The translations under genes were made by a program, and so were the position numbers. A DNA stretch of 36,939 bases from Anabaena lutea FACHB-196 (GTDB taxonomy: Bacteria; Cyanobacteriota; Cyanobacteriia; Cyanobacteriales; Nostocaceae): assembly GCF_014698305.1 (NCBI RefSeq), contig NZ_JACJST010000037.1, positions 1 to 36,939 of the forward strand, in the 5' to 3' direction. Shown here in pieces: positions 8,174 through 15,395 of this stretch (positions within the stretch are counted from its first letter, which is position 1; every line of letters starts with the position of its first letter). A model generated the notes under the pieces. That model ran no database searches. It had not been told where the DNA came from and saw only the letters and a list, made by a program, of their open reading frames with translations.

Positions 8174-9046
8174 ATGCAATGTATTGTAAATCGCCGCGCT
8201 CAGTTTTCGGCAAGTCATCGGTATTGGTTGCCAGAACTGAGTGAAAACGAAAATGTGGAAAAATTTGGTCTTTGCTCGAAATTTCCCGGTCACGGACATA
8301 ACTATGTTTTATTTATTTCCCTCGCTGGGGAATTAGATGAATATGGTATGGTGCTGAACTTGTCTGATGTAAAACAAGTAATTAAGAGGGAAGTTACCAG
8401 TCAACTAGATTTTTCTTATCTCAATGATGTGTGGACAGAATTTCAACAAACTCTTCCCACCACAGAAAATATTGCGCGGGTGATTTGGGAACGTCTCGCA
8501 CCCCACTTACCTTTAGCCCGCGTGCAGTTATTTGAACATCCTGAACTTTGGGCAGATTATATGGGCAACGGAATGGAAGCATACTTAAGTATTAGCACTC
8601 ACTTTAGTGCCGCACACAGACTCGCTCATCCTGATTTGAGTTTAGAAGAGAATACAAAGATTTATGGTAAATGCGCTCGTGTGAATGGACATGGACATAA
8701 CTACCATTTAGAAGTCACTGTGAAAGGAGAAATTGATCCTCGCACGGGTATGACTGTAGATTTAGGTGCGTTGAATCAGGTGATTGATGATTATGTAGTA
8801 CAACCATTTGATCACACTTTCTTAAACAAAGATATTGGTTTCTTTGCCAAAGTTGTTCCTACTGCTGAGAATATCGCACTTTATATTAGTAACGTATTGC
8901 GATCGCCTATTCAAGAGCTAGGAGCCAAGCTGTACAAGGTCAAACTCATCGAAAGCCCCAATAATTCTTGCGAAATTTACGCTGCTGATTCAGAAACAAC
9001 ATCTGCTAGTGCAGCCGTTAGTCAACCAGTATTGGCAAGAGTTTAA
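8174..9046 (+). CDS. Tandem 6-pyruvoyltetrahydropterin synthase / QueD-family protein
   Basis: A 290-aa protein made of two complete PTPS/QueD domains. Such enzymes act on dihydroneopterin triphosphate in pterin or queuosine synthesis and bind zinc through three His. Domain 1 (about 1-130) has FSASHR (H15), the catalytic-type Cys C34 and GHGHNY (H40, H42). Domain 2 (135-275) has FSAAHR (H148), C167 and GHGHNY (H173, H175). Domain 2 keeps the Asp-His pair in FDHTFLN (D213-H214), but domain 1 reads LDFSYLN, with Phe80 where the His belongs, so only the second site has the complete Cys-Asp-His set. The end (SETTSASAAV) is low complexity. Single-domain members are 120-150 aa. Whether the product is 6-carboxy- or 6-pyruvoyl-tetrahydropterin cannot be told here. 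Confidence 0.85.
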   Translation: MQCIVNRRAQFSASHRYWLPELSENENVEKFGLCSKFPGHGHNYVLFISLAGELDEYGMVLNLSDVKQVIKREVTSQLDFSYLNDVWTEFQQTLPTTENIARVIWERLAPHLPLARVQLFEHPELWADYMGNGMEAYLSISTHFSAAHRLAHPDLSLEENTKIYGKCARVNGHGHNYHLEVTVKGEIDPRTGMTVDLGALNQVIDDYVVQPFDHTFLNKDIGFFAKVVPTAENIALYISNVLRSPIQELGAKLYKVKLIESPNNSCEIYAADSETTSASAAVSQPVLARV

Positions 9047-9048
9047 CT

Positions 9049-9083
9049 AATTCGTAATTCGTAATTCGTAATTCGTAATTCGT
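9049..9083. repeat. Heptamer tandem repeat (5 x AATTCGT)
   Basis: Five perfect AATTCGT copies begin two bases after the PTPS stop. An inverted trace (AATTACGAATTA) lies at 9151-9162, so the two could fold together. It also overlaps the stop of the truncated Uma2 frame. Confidence 0.9.
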
Positions 9084-9159
9084 AATTATTGGGTTTAATT
9101 TCCCAACTCTTGGATTTGAAACAATCTTGAATTAGGAATTATAAATTATCAATTACGAA

Positions 9160-9258
9160 TTACTTTAAAACATTGGCAATAATCTCATAGCGATTTCTGT
9201 TATCGCCTGCGAATAACTCTAAATCAGCGGTAGTCCAACGTACAGGAGTTGCTTGCAT
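9160..9258 (-). pseudogene. Uma2-family endonuclease, N-terminal remnant
   Basis: A 32-codon frame starts at ATG 9258 with a good AGGAG six bases upstream and ends at TAA 9162-9160. It reads TPVRWTTADLELFAGD and RYEII, the conserved opening of the cyanobacterial Uma2 (DUF820) PD-(D/E)XK family, whose members are about 190 aa. The frame then stops at the AATTACGAATT repeat, so the catalytic part is gone. It begins 10 bases after the PrsW stop in the same direction. It is too short to be functional and probably reflects a deletion between repeats. Confidence 0.65.
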
Positions 9259-9267
9259 AAAAATCTC

Positions 9268-10254
9268 CTAGTATTTTCCTAAGTTTAAAAAATACCCACG
9301 ATCGGCTAAATATCGTAAATAGCGATAAATTAACCAGGACAAAACTCCTAAAAAGAAATTTAGTGCTACTTGTTCAAGTATAAACGAGAAAATATCAGGC
9401 TCAAACAGTCGCTCCCACCGCAAAGGACTAAGTTTTCTAGCGAGAATAAACAACCCCAAAATAGCATTTCCACCTAGTAAGAGTATTAACAATACTAAAC
9501 CCCTTTGCCAATAACGAGTTTGGGGTGTATGACCGGAAATTAGAATAATAGAACGTTGGCGTTTTATTCTTCGCAGTAGTTGCTCTAATCGCCAAAACAT
9601 CCACAACAGAAAAGGAAATAAAGCATAACCAAGAAAATGTATTGGACGTGGATAAACCCAAGCCCTAGAGAAAATATTCACCAAAGCATGAAAAAAGACA
9701 GAATTTAACCAAGCCGTAAAAATCAAATTTCTGTCTCGATTTAAACGCCTTGTGGAAGAAATATATATTCCTAGGGCATAACCCCAAGGCGCAGAAAACA
9801 GAGGATGTACAGGAGTGCTAATCAGCCGTTCTAGAATTGATGCTGTACCGTGAAACCAGTAAATCCAGTTTTCTTCAGCACCAAATCCTAAAGCCACAGC
9901 TATGGTAAAGATGAAAACTGTAGTGGCACGAAATCGGTATCTGCGTTGAAGATAGCAGAGAGGGATGATAACTGCTACTAACTTACAGCCTTCTTCAATT
10001 GGCGCTATTACCATCATCTGCCGCAGGGAAAAGCCAAAAAAAGACCGCTGTATTTTGGACCAATCTAGAACCGAGTTAGCAACAGTTTCTACCCCCCATT
10101 CTAGTCCCAGGGCTACGAAACCAGATATTCCCCCAATAATGAAGAAAAATAGCAATTGTCGCAGAGGTGGGGCAGCAGGAGTTCTGCGGTAATAAAACCA
10201 CAAAAACAGCAGCGGTGGAATAACTGCCCACAGTGGTAGAAATAAATTAGCCAC
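9268..10254 (-). CDS. PrsW-family intramembrane metalloprotease
   Basis: A 328-aa membrane protein with about eight hydrophobic segments. PrsW proteases cleave membrane-bound anti-sigma factors in Bacillus. The family signature is visible: APIEEGCK (E87-E88), FGAEENWIY (E128-N129), TPVHPLFSAPWG (H150) and FFHALVN (H189). The region after residue 200 holds two or three more hydrophobic segments and ends RGYFLNLGKY. Its ATG overlaps the methyltransferase stop by eight bases, so the two form an operon. No substrate can be proposed from the neighbours. Confidence 0.85.
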   Translation of the reverse strand: MANLFLPLWAVIPPLLFLWFYYRRTPAAPPLRQLLFFFIIGGISGFVALGLEWGVETVANSVLDWSKIQRSFFGFSLRQMMVIAPIEEGCKLVAVIIPLCYLQRRYRFRATTVFIFTIAVALGFGAEENWIYWFHGTASILERLISTPVHPLFSAPWGYALGIYISSTRRLNRDRNLIFTAWLNSVFFHALVNIFSRAWVYPRPIHFLGYALFPFLLWMFWRLEQLLRRIKRQRSIILISGHTPQTRYWQRGLVLLILLLGGNAILGLFILARKLSPLRWERLFEPDIFSFILEQVALNFFLGVLSWLIYRYLRYLADRGYFLNLGKY

Positions 10255-11167
10255 TCACCTGAGCAATTACAGTCCGGTGACGAGGACTGTTGCTAGTAAT
10301 GTTGGGAGTTTGGAAACCTGCCGCTACTAAAGCTTGCTCAATATCTAAGCTGAAATATTCATCTAAATAAGGTTCGGTACTTTTGAGCAAAGTTAGAATA
10401 TACGTTGGCATTTTCTTGTAAATTTCCGATTTGGGGTTCATGTCCATAATTGCTAAATGCCCACCAGGACGCAAAACACGTCTTGCTTCTGCCAAAATAT
10501 TTCTGGTTGCTGACTGCGGTAATTCATGACACATGAGAAAAATGGAAACTAAATCAAATGATTGATCTGGTAATCCTGTAGATTCAGCAGCACCATGAAC
10601 CCAGTTAATTTTAGCTTGACGTTGTTGGCTACGATAGTTAGCAACTGCTAAGAAGTAGGGAGATAAATCTAAACCAGTAATCTTGGCTTGGGGATAAACT
10701 GTTTGTAAAGCAAAAGTACTCATTCCCACACTACAACCTAAATCTAGGATGTCTTTTGGTGGCTGGGAAATGGAACTTTCGACGATGTTATGGTAGCTTT
10801 GGCGTAGTTTTTCATCACCTTGGGCTTCGGTATCTTGCCAAATCTTAGCATGGACGGCATGAGCAGCAGATTCTACTTCAAATGCAGCTTGCCAACTGAG
10901 ATTTCCGGTTTCGTAAGCGTGGAATGAGGTAACGTAGTAGTCTGGGTAGGTTAGCTGAGAATTTTGGACTTGAGCTAAATCAGTTGCCCAATCACGCGAT
11001 CGCAGTTGTTCTACCTCTTTTGTCCAAAACACGCCTATTTTTTCAGCGCGTTTAATCATCATTTGTCTGGCTTGGTGTTTGGCTAGGTTCGCTAATGGTT
11101 TAATGGAAAGGATGCCATTCACGAAGCGGGAAGCTAAATCAGGAGTGGTTGTGACAGCAGCAGTCAT
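10247..11167 (-). CDS. Class I SAM-dependent methyltransferase
   Basis: A 306-aa protein with a Rossmann methyltransferase core. Motif I is ILDLGCSVGMSTFAL (about 141-155), the acidic end of strand 2 is ITGLDLSPY, and later motifs are FDLVSIFLMCHELP and EARRVLRPGGHLAIMDMNP. The N-terminal 130 residues are helical, with a YPDYYVTSFHAYETGNLSW segment found in cyanobacterial members, and may bind the substrate. It resembles the ubiquinone/menaquinone (UbiE-like) methyltransferases but the substrate is unknown. It overlaps the PrsW gene downstream and is divergent from mscL. Confidence 0.85.
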   Translation of the reverse strand: MTAAVTTTPDLASRFVNGILSIKPLANLAKHQARQMMIKRAEKIGVFWTKEVEQLRSRDWATDLAQVQNSQLTYPDYYVTSFHAYETGNLSWQAAFEVESAAHAVHAKIWQDTEAQGDEKLRQSYHNIVESSISQPPKDILDLGCSVGMSTFALQTVYPQAKITGLDLSPYFLAVANYRSQQRQAKINWVHGAAESTGLPDQSFDLVSIFLMCHELPQSATRNILAEARRVLRPGGHLAIMDMNPKSEIYKKMPTYILTLLKSTEPYLDEYFSLDIEQALVAAGFQTPNITSNSPRHRTVIAQVSG

Positions 11168-11249
11168 AAATTAATTTTTGTTGAACAGCCTTTTTAATTT
11201 ATGACATATTTGCTGGAATTGAGTCTAGAAAGGGGTGTAATTAAAATAT

Positions 11250-11678
11250 ATGGCCAGAGCAAATCGTAGAACCAGGACTTTTATTCAAGATTTTCGAGAC
11301 TTTGCTCTCAAGGGTAATGTAGTGGATTTAGCGATCGCTGTAATTATTGGTGGAGCTTTTGGCAAGATTATCTCCTCTTTTGTAGAGGATGTGATTATGC
11401 CACTCATTAACCCCTTGGTTGCTTTCGCTGGCAAAGATTGGAGAACAATTACTATTGGTCCAGGAGTTGCCATTGGCAAATTTCTCGGTTCCATTGTTGA
11501 TTTTGTCATCATTGCCTTAGTTTTGTTTGTGGCAATTTCTGCTTTACAGAAATTCAAAAGAAGAGAAGAAGTGGCTGCTGCCGAACCATTACCACCAGAT
11601 CCTAGCCTTGTGGCTCAAGAAAGACTCACTGAGTCTCTGGATCGACTAACGCAGACTTTAGAAACTCGAAATCTGTAA
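11250..11678 (+). CDS. mscL: Large-conductance mechanosensitive channel
   Basis: A 142-aa inner-membrane channel that opens under tension to release solutes in hypo-osmotic shock. The first helix and TM1 are clear: FRDFALKGNVVDLAIAVIIG followed by GAFGKIISSFVEDVIMPLI. TM2 is GSIVDFVIIALVLFVAI, followed by the cytoplasmic helix with a coiled-coil end (ERLTESLDRLTQTLE). Length is typical. It is transcribed alone, with convergent DUF3352 downstream. Confidence 0.95.
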   Translation: MARANRRTRTFIQDFRDFALKGNVVDLAIAVIIGGAFGKIISSFVEDVIMPLINPLVAFAGKDWRTITIGPGVAIGKFLGSIVDFVIIALVLFVAISALQKFKRREEVAAAEPLPPDPSLVAQERLTESLDRLTQTLETRNL

Positions 11679-11708
11679 TTATAGTAAACATCTGGTGCAA
11701 AAAAGGAT

Positions 11709-11736
11709 GTAGAGAGGTTATATGCAACGTCTCTAC
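11709..11736. repeat. Dispersed inverted repeat between convergent genes
   Basis: GTAGAGA (11709-11715) pairs with TCTCTAC (11730-11736), with a further partial match inside (GGTT against GCAAC). This GTAGAGACGTTGC-type palindrome is frequent in Nostocales intergenic DNA. It sits between mscL and the convergent DUF3352 gene and may serve as a terminator, although there is no T tract. Confidence 0.6.
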
Positions 11737-11763
11737 AAAGGTTCTTATTCCTAGTAATTTACT

Positions 11764-13434
11764 TTACTTTGAGGTAGCAGGCTTCAGAGACAACAACATC
11801 TCCATTTGACTGGTTGATTTATCGGGGCTATTCACAGTCACACCAAGACCACGAATGGAAGATAAGATAGCAGTAGCTTCCGGGGGAAGGGATTGACCTT
11901 GTGTGGCAAAACGAGTGATTAAAGAGGTGGTGCTGTCCATATCTAGATAGAAATAGCCACTGTTGGGTTTCTGTAAAGAACCTGTTACGGTCTTAAATGT
12001 ATCGCTATTATCAAGGGCTTGACCTTTTTTATCTGCTATTGCTTCACCCACCGGACCACCAATAGCGAAAAATACGGTGTCTTGATCTAGCCACCCATGT
12101 GCCACTAAAGCGCCTTGTTGGGGTATTTGCCACTCGGTGATATTTTTACCACCTATGCTTTTTTGGGCAACGTTGAGAGATTGCTTTTTGGCTAAATCAT
12201 CTAGTTTTGTGAAAGTTGCTTCGGCTGTTTTGCGATCGCTTGTATCAAATACAAAAGCCCCTCCAAAACCAACATTTGCTAACCAACCTTGATTAGATTT
12301 CACAGCACCAAAGGCAAATTCTCCGTTCATCCAACTAAAAATATCTTTATCTAAATCAATATTGGCAGATTGTTTTAGCTGTCCGCGAGCTTGTTCAACT
12401 CCTTGCTTAAATTCAGGATAATCTTTTGACTGTTCTACAAAAGTTTGCCAACTACGATTAATATTCTGTCCAGTGACTAAAGCAAAAGTATCACTAGGAA
12501 ATTGTCCAACTATCTGAGCAGGAGTGGTTTGATACTGAAATTTGTTCAGTTGTGGATCTAAATTTGCTACTGTTTTTAACCGCAGTCCCCCATCATCAAC
12601 ACCAATACCTGCTACTACAGATTTTACTTGCTTGAGTTGCATTAAAGTTTGTGGAGGTAATGCCCTAGCCTGGGGATTTAATACTGTTAATTGCTGTACT
12701 GTATTAGCGTAATCAGGCAGATAAATCTGAGCAAGGCTGTTTTTAACATCCACACCTTTGTCCAAAATGCTGCTGACACCTTCTTTACTGGCAAAAGAAG
12801 CTTCACCTTTATAGGTGTCAATCGCTTTTTCCACTGCTCGTCTTTCTGCTGCTAAGAGTATATGACTATTATTCAAAACTACTGTATATGTTGATTTACC
12901 CTTATTTTGAGTAGCAATAATTTTTTCACCTTTGTAGTCTGATTCCTGAACTTGGAGGTCTTTCTGCCCCTTCAACTTGTTAGCAAAATTTAAAGCGTTG
13001 AGTTTGTCCTTTATCCCTACTACCAACAGTAAACTTGGCTCCTGCGGTGGTTGGAGAGGTGGATTTGATTGACTAGGTGTAGGAGAACCAGGTGGTAAAA
13101 CAGCAATCATCACACCACCTATCCAAGGTTGTATGTCTGTTTCGTAAGAAATGTTACTATTATTTAGTAGTTGTTTATTGATATCTCCTAGACTTTTTGC
13201 CAATAGCTGTTGCGCTTGTGGAGTGCCAAACTGCTGTAACTTCTGCCAAGATTGTGTGTCAGTATTGATATAAGTTGCCATTAAGGCATTGGATGGTACG
13301 ACTTTAGCACTACCCAAAGGACTGGAGCTATCTCCAGAGGGAGCTTTTAAATACATATAGGCAGCTAGACCACCTACTACGACTATAGCAGTACCAATAG
13401 CAGGAACTAAAAATTTTGATTTACTTTCAGGCAT
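11764..13434 (-). CDS. DUF3352 domain-containing membrane-anchored protein
   Basis: A 556-aa protein with a single N-terminal membrane anchor (FLVPAIGTAIVVVGGLAAYM, residues 8-27). A Ser/Gly linker follows, then a long soluble domain facing the periplasm or lumen. The sequence KVVPSNALMATYINTDTQSW and the later repeated DLAKKQ and LDQDTVFFAIGG segments fit DUF3352, a family widespread in cyanobacteria with no known activity. ATG 13434 has AGAGGA about 10 bases before it. It is transcribed alone. Confidence 0.8.
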   Translation of the reverse strand: MPESKSKFLVPAIGTAIVVVGGLAAYMYLKAPSGDSSSPLGSAKVVPSNALMATYINTDTQSWQKLQQFGTPQAQQLLAKSLGDINKQLLNNSNISYETDIQPWIGGVMIAVLPPGSPTPSQSNPPLQPPQEPSLLLVVGIKDKLNALNFANKLKGQKDLQVQESDYKGEKIIATQNKGKSTYTVVLNNSHILLAAERRAVEKAIDTYKGEASFASKEGVSSILDKGVDVKNSLAQIYLPDYANTVQQLTVLNPQARALPPQTLMQLKQVKSVVAGIGVDDGGLRLKTVANLDPQLNKFQYQTTPAQIVGQFPSDTFALVTGQNINRSWQTFVEQSKDYPEFKQGVEQARGQLKQSANIDLDKDIFSWMNGEFAFGAVKSNQGWLANVGFGGAFVFDTSDRKTAEATFTKLDDLAKKQSLNVAQKSIGGKNITEWQIPQQGALVAHGWLDQDTVFFAIGGPVGEAIADKKGQALDNSDTFKTVTGSLQKPNSGYFYLDMDSTTSLITRFATQGQSLPPEATAILSSIRGLGVTVNSPDKSTSQMEMLLSLKPATSK

Positions 13435-13634
13435 TGTTATTATCCTCTTTTGATCAAATTATGATCAGGTAGTTACAACAGTAATCGTCGGATTTTTGGA
13501 TTTTTATCACTAATTTCCACTAATTTAGCGGGTATTTACTGATAAAATTAGTATTTCTACACAATACTAATTTGTAGTGACTCTAAAAAAGACTTCACCA
13601 GAGTGAGGAGTGAATCCGCAAATGGTATTTTAGT

Positions 13635-13678
13635 TGATCTCAAAAAAATAGTCAGATGATCTCAAAAAAATAGTCAGA
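13635..13678. repeat. Perfect tandem duplication of a 22-bp unit
   Basis: Two identical 22-bp units (13635-13656 and 13657-13678), each starting TGATCTC and ending AGTCAGA around a run of seven A, abut exactly. They lie about 200 bp before the DUF3352 start (minus strand) and 57 bp before the IsrB element's first hairpin. Two helical turns per unit would suit a cooperative protein site, but slippage duplication is equally possible. Confidence 0.85.
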
Positions 13679-13734
13679 CTCTCAGCCACAAGTTATTCTA
13701 CGCTAGAGGAATAATAGTATTTGTACTCAGTCAA

Positions 13735-13994
13735 TAACCCCACCCGTCGATAGGGATGGGGCTTGTAACTAACAAAAGTTACGTGTTTGACTAGCCCATT
13801 GAGACTAATCCTGATACGCACTTCCAAATACTTCCCCAGTTTGGATTATCTGCAAGACTGTTTGTTAAGTCGTTGGGTTAAGCCAAGACATTTTGGAATA
13901 GTTGGGCGAGGGGACTTGTACTTGTCTTGGAAAATCGCTCTACTTGGGCAAAGCCCAAGACCGCGTTTTCCGCTTACTCGAAGGATTATCTCTT
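13735..13994 (+). ncRNA. Candidate omega RNA (HEARO-like) of the IsrB element
   Basis: IscB/IsrB guide RNAs are encoded directly upstream of the nuclease ORF, with the guide at the 5' end. Here the 260 bases before isrB are rich in stems. Stem 1 is CCCCACCC (13738-13745) with GGGATGGGG (13753-13761) around a GTCGATA loop. Stem 2 is GTAACT (13765-13770) with AGTTAC (13777-13782). Late stem CTTGGGC-AAA-GCCCAAG spans 13943-13959. AGCCCA near 13793-13798 could pair with TTGGGC near 13903-13907 as a long-range contact. The CCGTCGATAGG loop context fits what I recall of HEARO RNAs. The guide would be the roughly 16-20 bases before 13735. Open frames through this region are probably shadows. The exact ends are estimates. 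Confidence 0.6.
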
Positions 13995-15107
13995 ATGCGA
14001 GTACCCGTAATTTCAGCAAATAATATTCCATTAATGCCAACAAAACCTAGTCGTGCTAGGCGTTGGATTAAAACTGGTATTGCAATTGGTAAATTCAACA
14101 AATTAGGTATTTTCTATGTTCAGTTGACCTGTGTACCATCTGATACCCAAACACAAGAGATTGTAATTGGATTAGACCCTGGGAAAATGTTCTCTGGTGT
14201 GGCTGTTCAATCTCAAAAATACACACTACAAATGTTGCACCTAGTCCTTCCATTTAAAACAATTAAAGACAGAATGAAACAACGGTCTATGATGCGTCGT
14301 GGTAGACGTGGTAGACGAATTAACCGAAAATTATCTTTCAGCAAACGTAGCCATCGACAAGCTAGATTTGACAATCGTCGTAGCTCCAAACTACCTCCAA
14401 GTATTCGAGCTAATAAAGACTTAGAATACCGCACAATTACTTTATTATGTGAAATCTACCCAGTAAAAACAATTGTTATTGAAGAGGTAGAAGCAAGAGG
14501 AAATAAGAGTTTTAGCCCTGTCATGGTTGGTCAAAGATATCAAATTAACCGACTATCTGAACTGACTAATGTGGAATTAAAAAAAGGGTGGGAAGCATCC
14601 AACCTTCGTCAATATTTGGGATTGCACAAAGAAAAATCTGATAAGTCTTTACAAATCCCAGAAACTCATGCCGTTGACGCTGTTACTTTGGCTTGTTCAG
14701 AATTTGTGAAATACCAAACATGGAACGACATTAAAAATCATGGTGCATCTTGGGTAGGCAATGTAACTATTACTAATGCACAATTTACAATTTTACGTCG
14801 TCCTCCAATTAGCCGTAGACAACTACATTTAATGGTTCCATCAAAGGGTGGAAATAGACGTAAATATGGTGGAACTACAACAAGGCATGGATTTAGAAAA
14901 GGTGATTTTGTAGAAGCTACCCAGGGTAAGAAAACATTTTTTGGTTGGGTTAGTGGAGACACGGAAAAACAAGTTTCAGTTAGTGATTGTAACTGGAAAA
15001 GATTAGGACAATGCACTGCTAAAAAAGTCCGATTGATTAAGCGTTACACGGGATTAATCGTGTTGTCAACTCGGAAAATGTTTAATTTAACGACATCGAG
15101 TCATTAA
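13995..15107 (+). CDS. isrB: IsrB: HNH-less IscB-family RuvC nuclease (RNA-guided nickase type)
   Basis: A 370-aa protein of the IS200/IS605-associated IscB/IsrB group, relatives of the Cas9 ancestor. ATG 13995 opens with MRVPVISANNIPLMPTKPSR, which contains the PLMP motif (12-15). RuvC-I is EIVIGLDPGKMFSGVAV (D61). The Arg-rich bridge helix covers 93-130 (MMRRGRRGRR). RuvC-II is TIVIEEVEARG (E163/E164) and RuvC-III is ETHAVDAVTLA (H225, D228). Only about 55 residues separate RuvC-II from RuvC-III and no HNH domain is inserted, which is what separates IsrB from IscB. The C-terminal 240-370 would be the target-adjacent-motif interacting region. All RuvC acidic residues are kept, so strand nicking is expected. 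No TnpA transposase is nearby, so the element is non-autonomous or domesticated. Confidence 0.85.
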   Translation: MRVPVISANNIPLMPTKPSRARRWIKTGIAIGKFNKLGIFYVQLTCVPSDTQTQEIVIGLDPGKMFSGVAVQSQKYTLQMLHLVLPFKTIKDRMKQRSMMRRGRRGRRINRKLSFSKRSHRQARFDNRRSSKLPPSIRANKDLEYRTITLLCEIYPVKTIVIEEVEARGNKSFSPVMVGQRYQINRLSELTNVELKKGWEASNLRQYLGLHKEKSDKSLQIPETHAVDAVTLACSEFVKYQTWNDIKNHGASWVGNVTITNAQFTILRRPPISRRQLHLMVPSKGGNRRKYGGTTTRHGFRKGDFVEATQGKKTFFGWVSGDTEKQVSVSDCNWKRLGQCTAKKVRLIKRYTGLIVLSTRKMFNLTTSSH

Positions 15108-15114
15108 ATTAAAC
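15080..15114 (+). terminator. Perfect 11-bp inverted repeat at the isrB end
   Basis: GTTTAATTTAA (15080-15090) and TTAAATTAAAC (15104-15114) are exact complements around 13 bases and straddle the isrB stop. Together with the next hairpin this probably marks the 3' end of the transcript and element. Confidence 0.6.
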
Positions 15115-15125
15115 CCGCTATCCCT

Positions 15126-15153
15126 CCCCAGGTTGCTTCGCACCAAGCTGGGG
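15126..15153. mobile_element. Right-end hairpin of the IsrB insertion
   Basis: CCCCAG (15126-15131) pairs with CTGGGG (15148-15153), with a TTG/CAA inner stem. Subterminal hairpins of this sort are the ends recognised in IS200/IS605-type elements. The element would thus span about 13735-15170; the exact cleavage sites are not visible. Confidence 0.45.
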
Positions 15154-15395
15154 TATCTCGCGGAAAACAGATGAAAATAGATTACGGTGTGGTATAAGAG
15201 ACTCTTCGATGATATAAATCTGAAAAATATCAGATGAAATCAGGAGATAGAGACTTGGGAGCAAAATGAGAAGATTGATTCAAATCATCCCATCCCCAAG
15301 AAAAATCCCGATCAAATAATCATGTTGATTGGGGATATCCACGTGCAATCGCTATTTGTATGAAAATTTCAGGATTACAAGGTCAGTAATAATCA

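Noticed and set aside
8073-9083. Heptamer tandem repeats as a possible CRISPR array
   Set aside because: The units are only 7 bp, abut without spacers, and have no cas genes nearby. They are typical short tandem repeats of heterocystous cyanobacteria.
13787-14023. Plus-strand ORF of 78 codons and the extension of the IsrB frame back to 13902
   Set aside because: Both run through the stem-rich omega-RNA region, lack a ribosome site and match no family. The PLMP motif requires the start at ATG 13995.
14213-15016. Minus-strand ORFs inside isrB
   Set aside because: They are antisense shadows of a well-supported coding frame and show no motif of their own.
13995-15107. TnpB (IS605 OrfB/Cas12-like) identity
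   Set aside because: TnpB lacks the PLMP N-terminus and has its RuvC and zinc finger in the C-terminal half. Here RuvC-I follows immediately after PLMP and an Arg-rich bridge, as in IscB/IsrB/Cas9.
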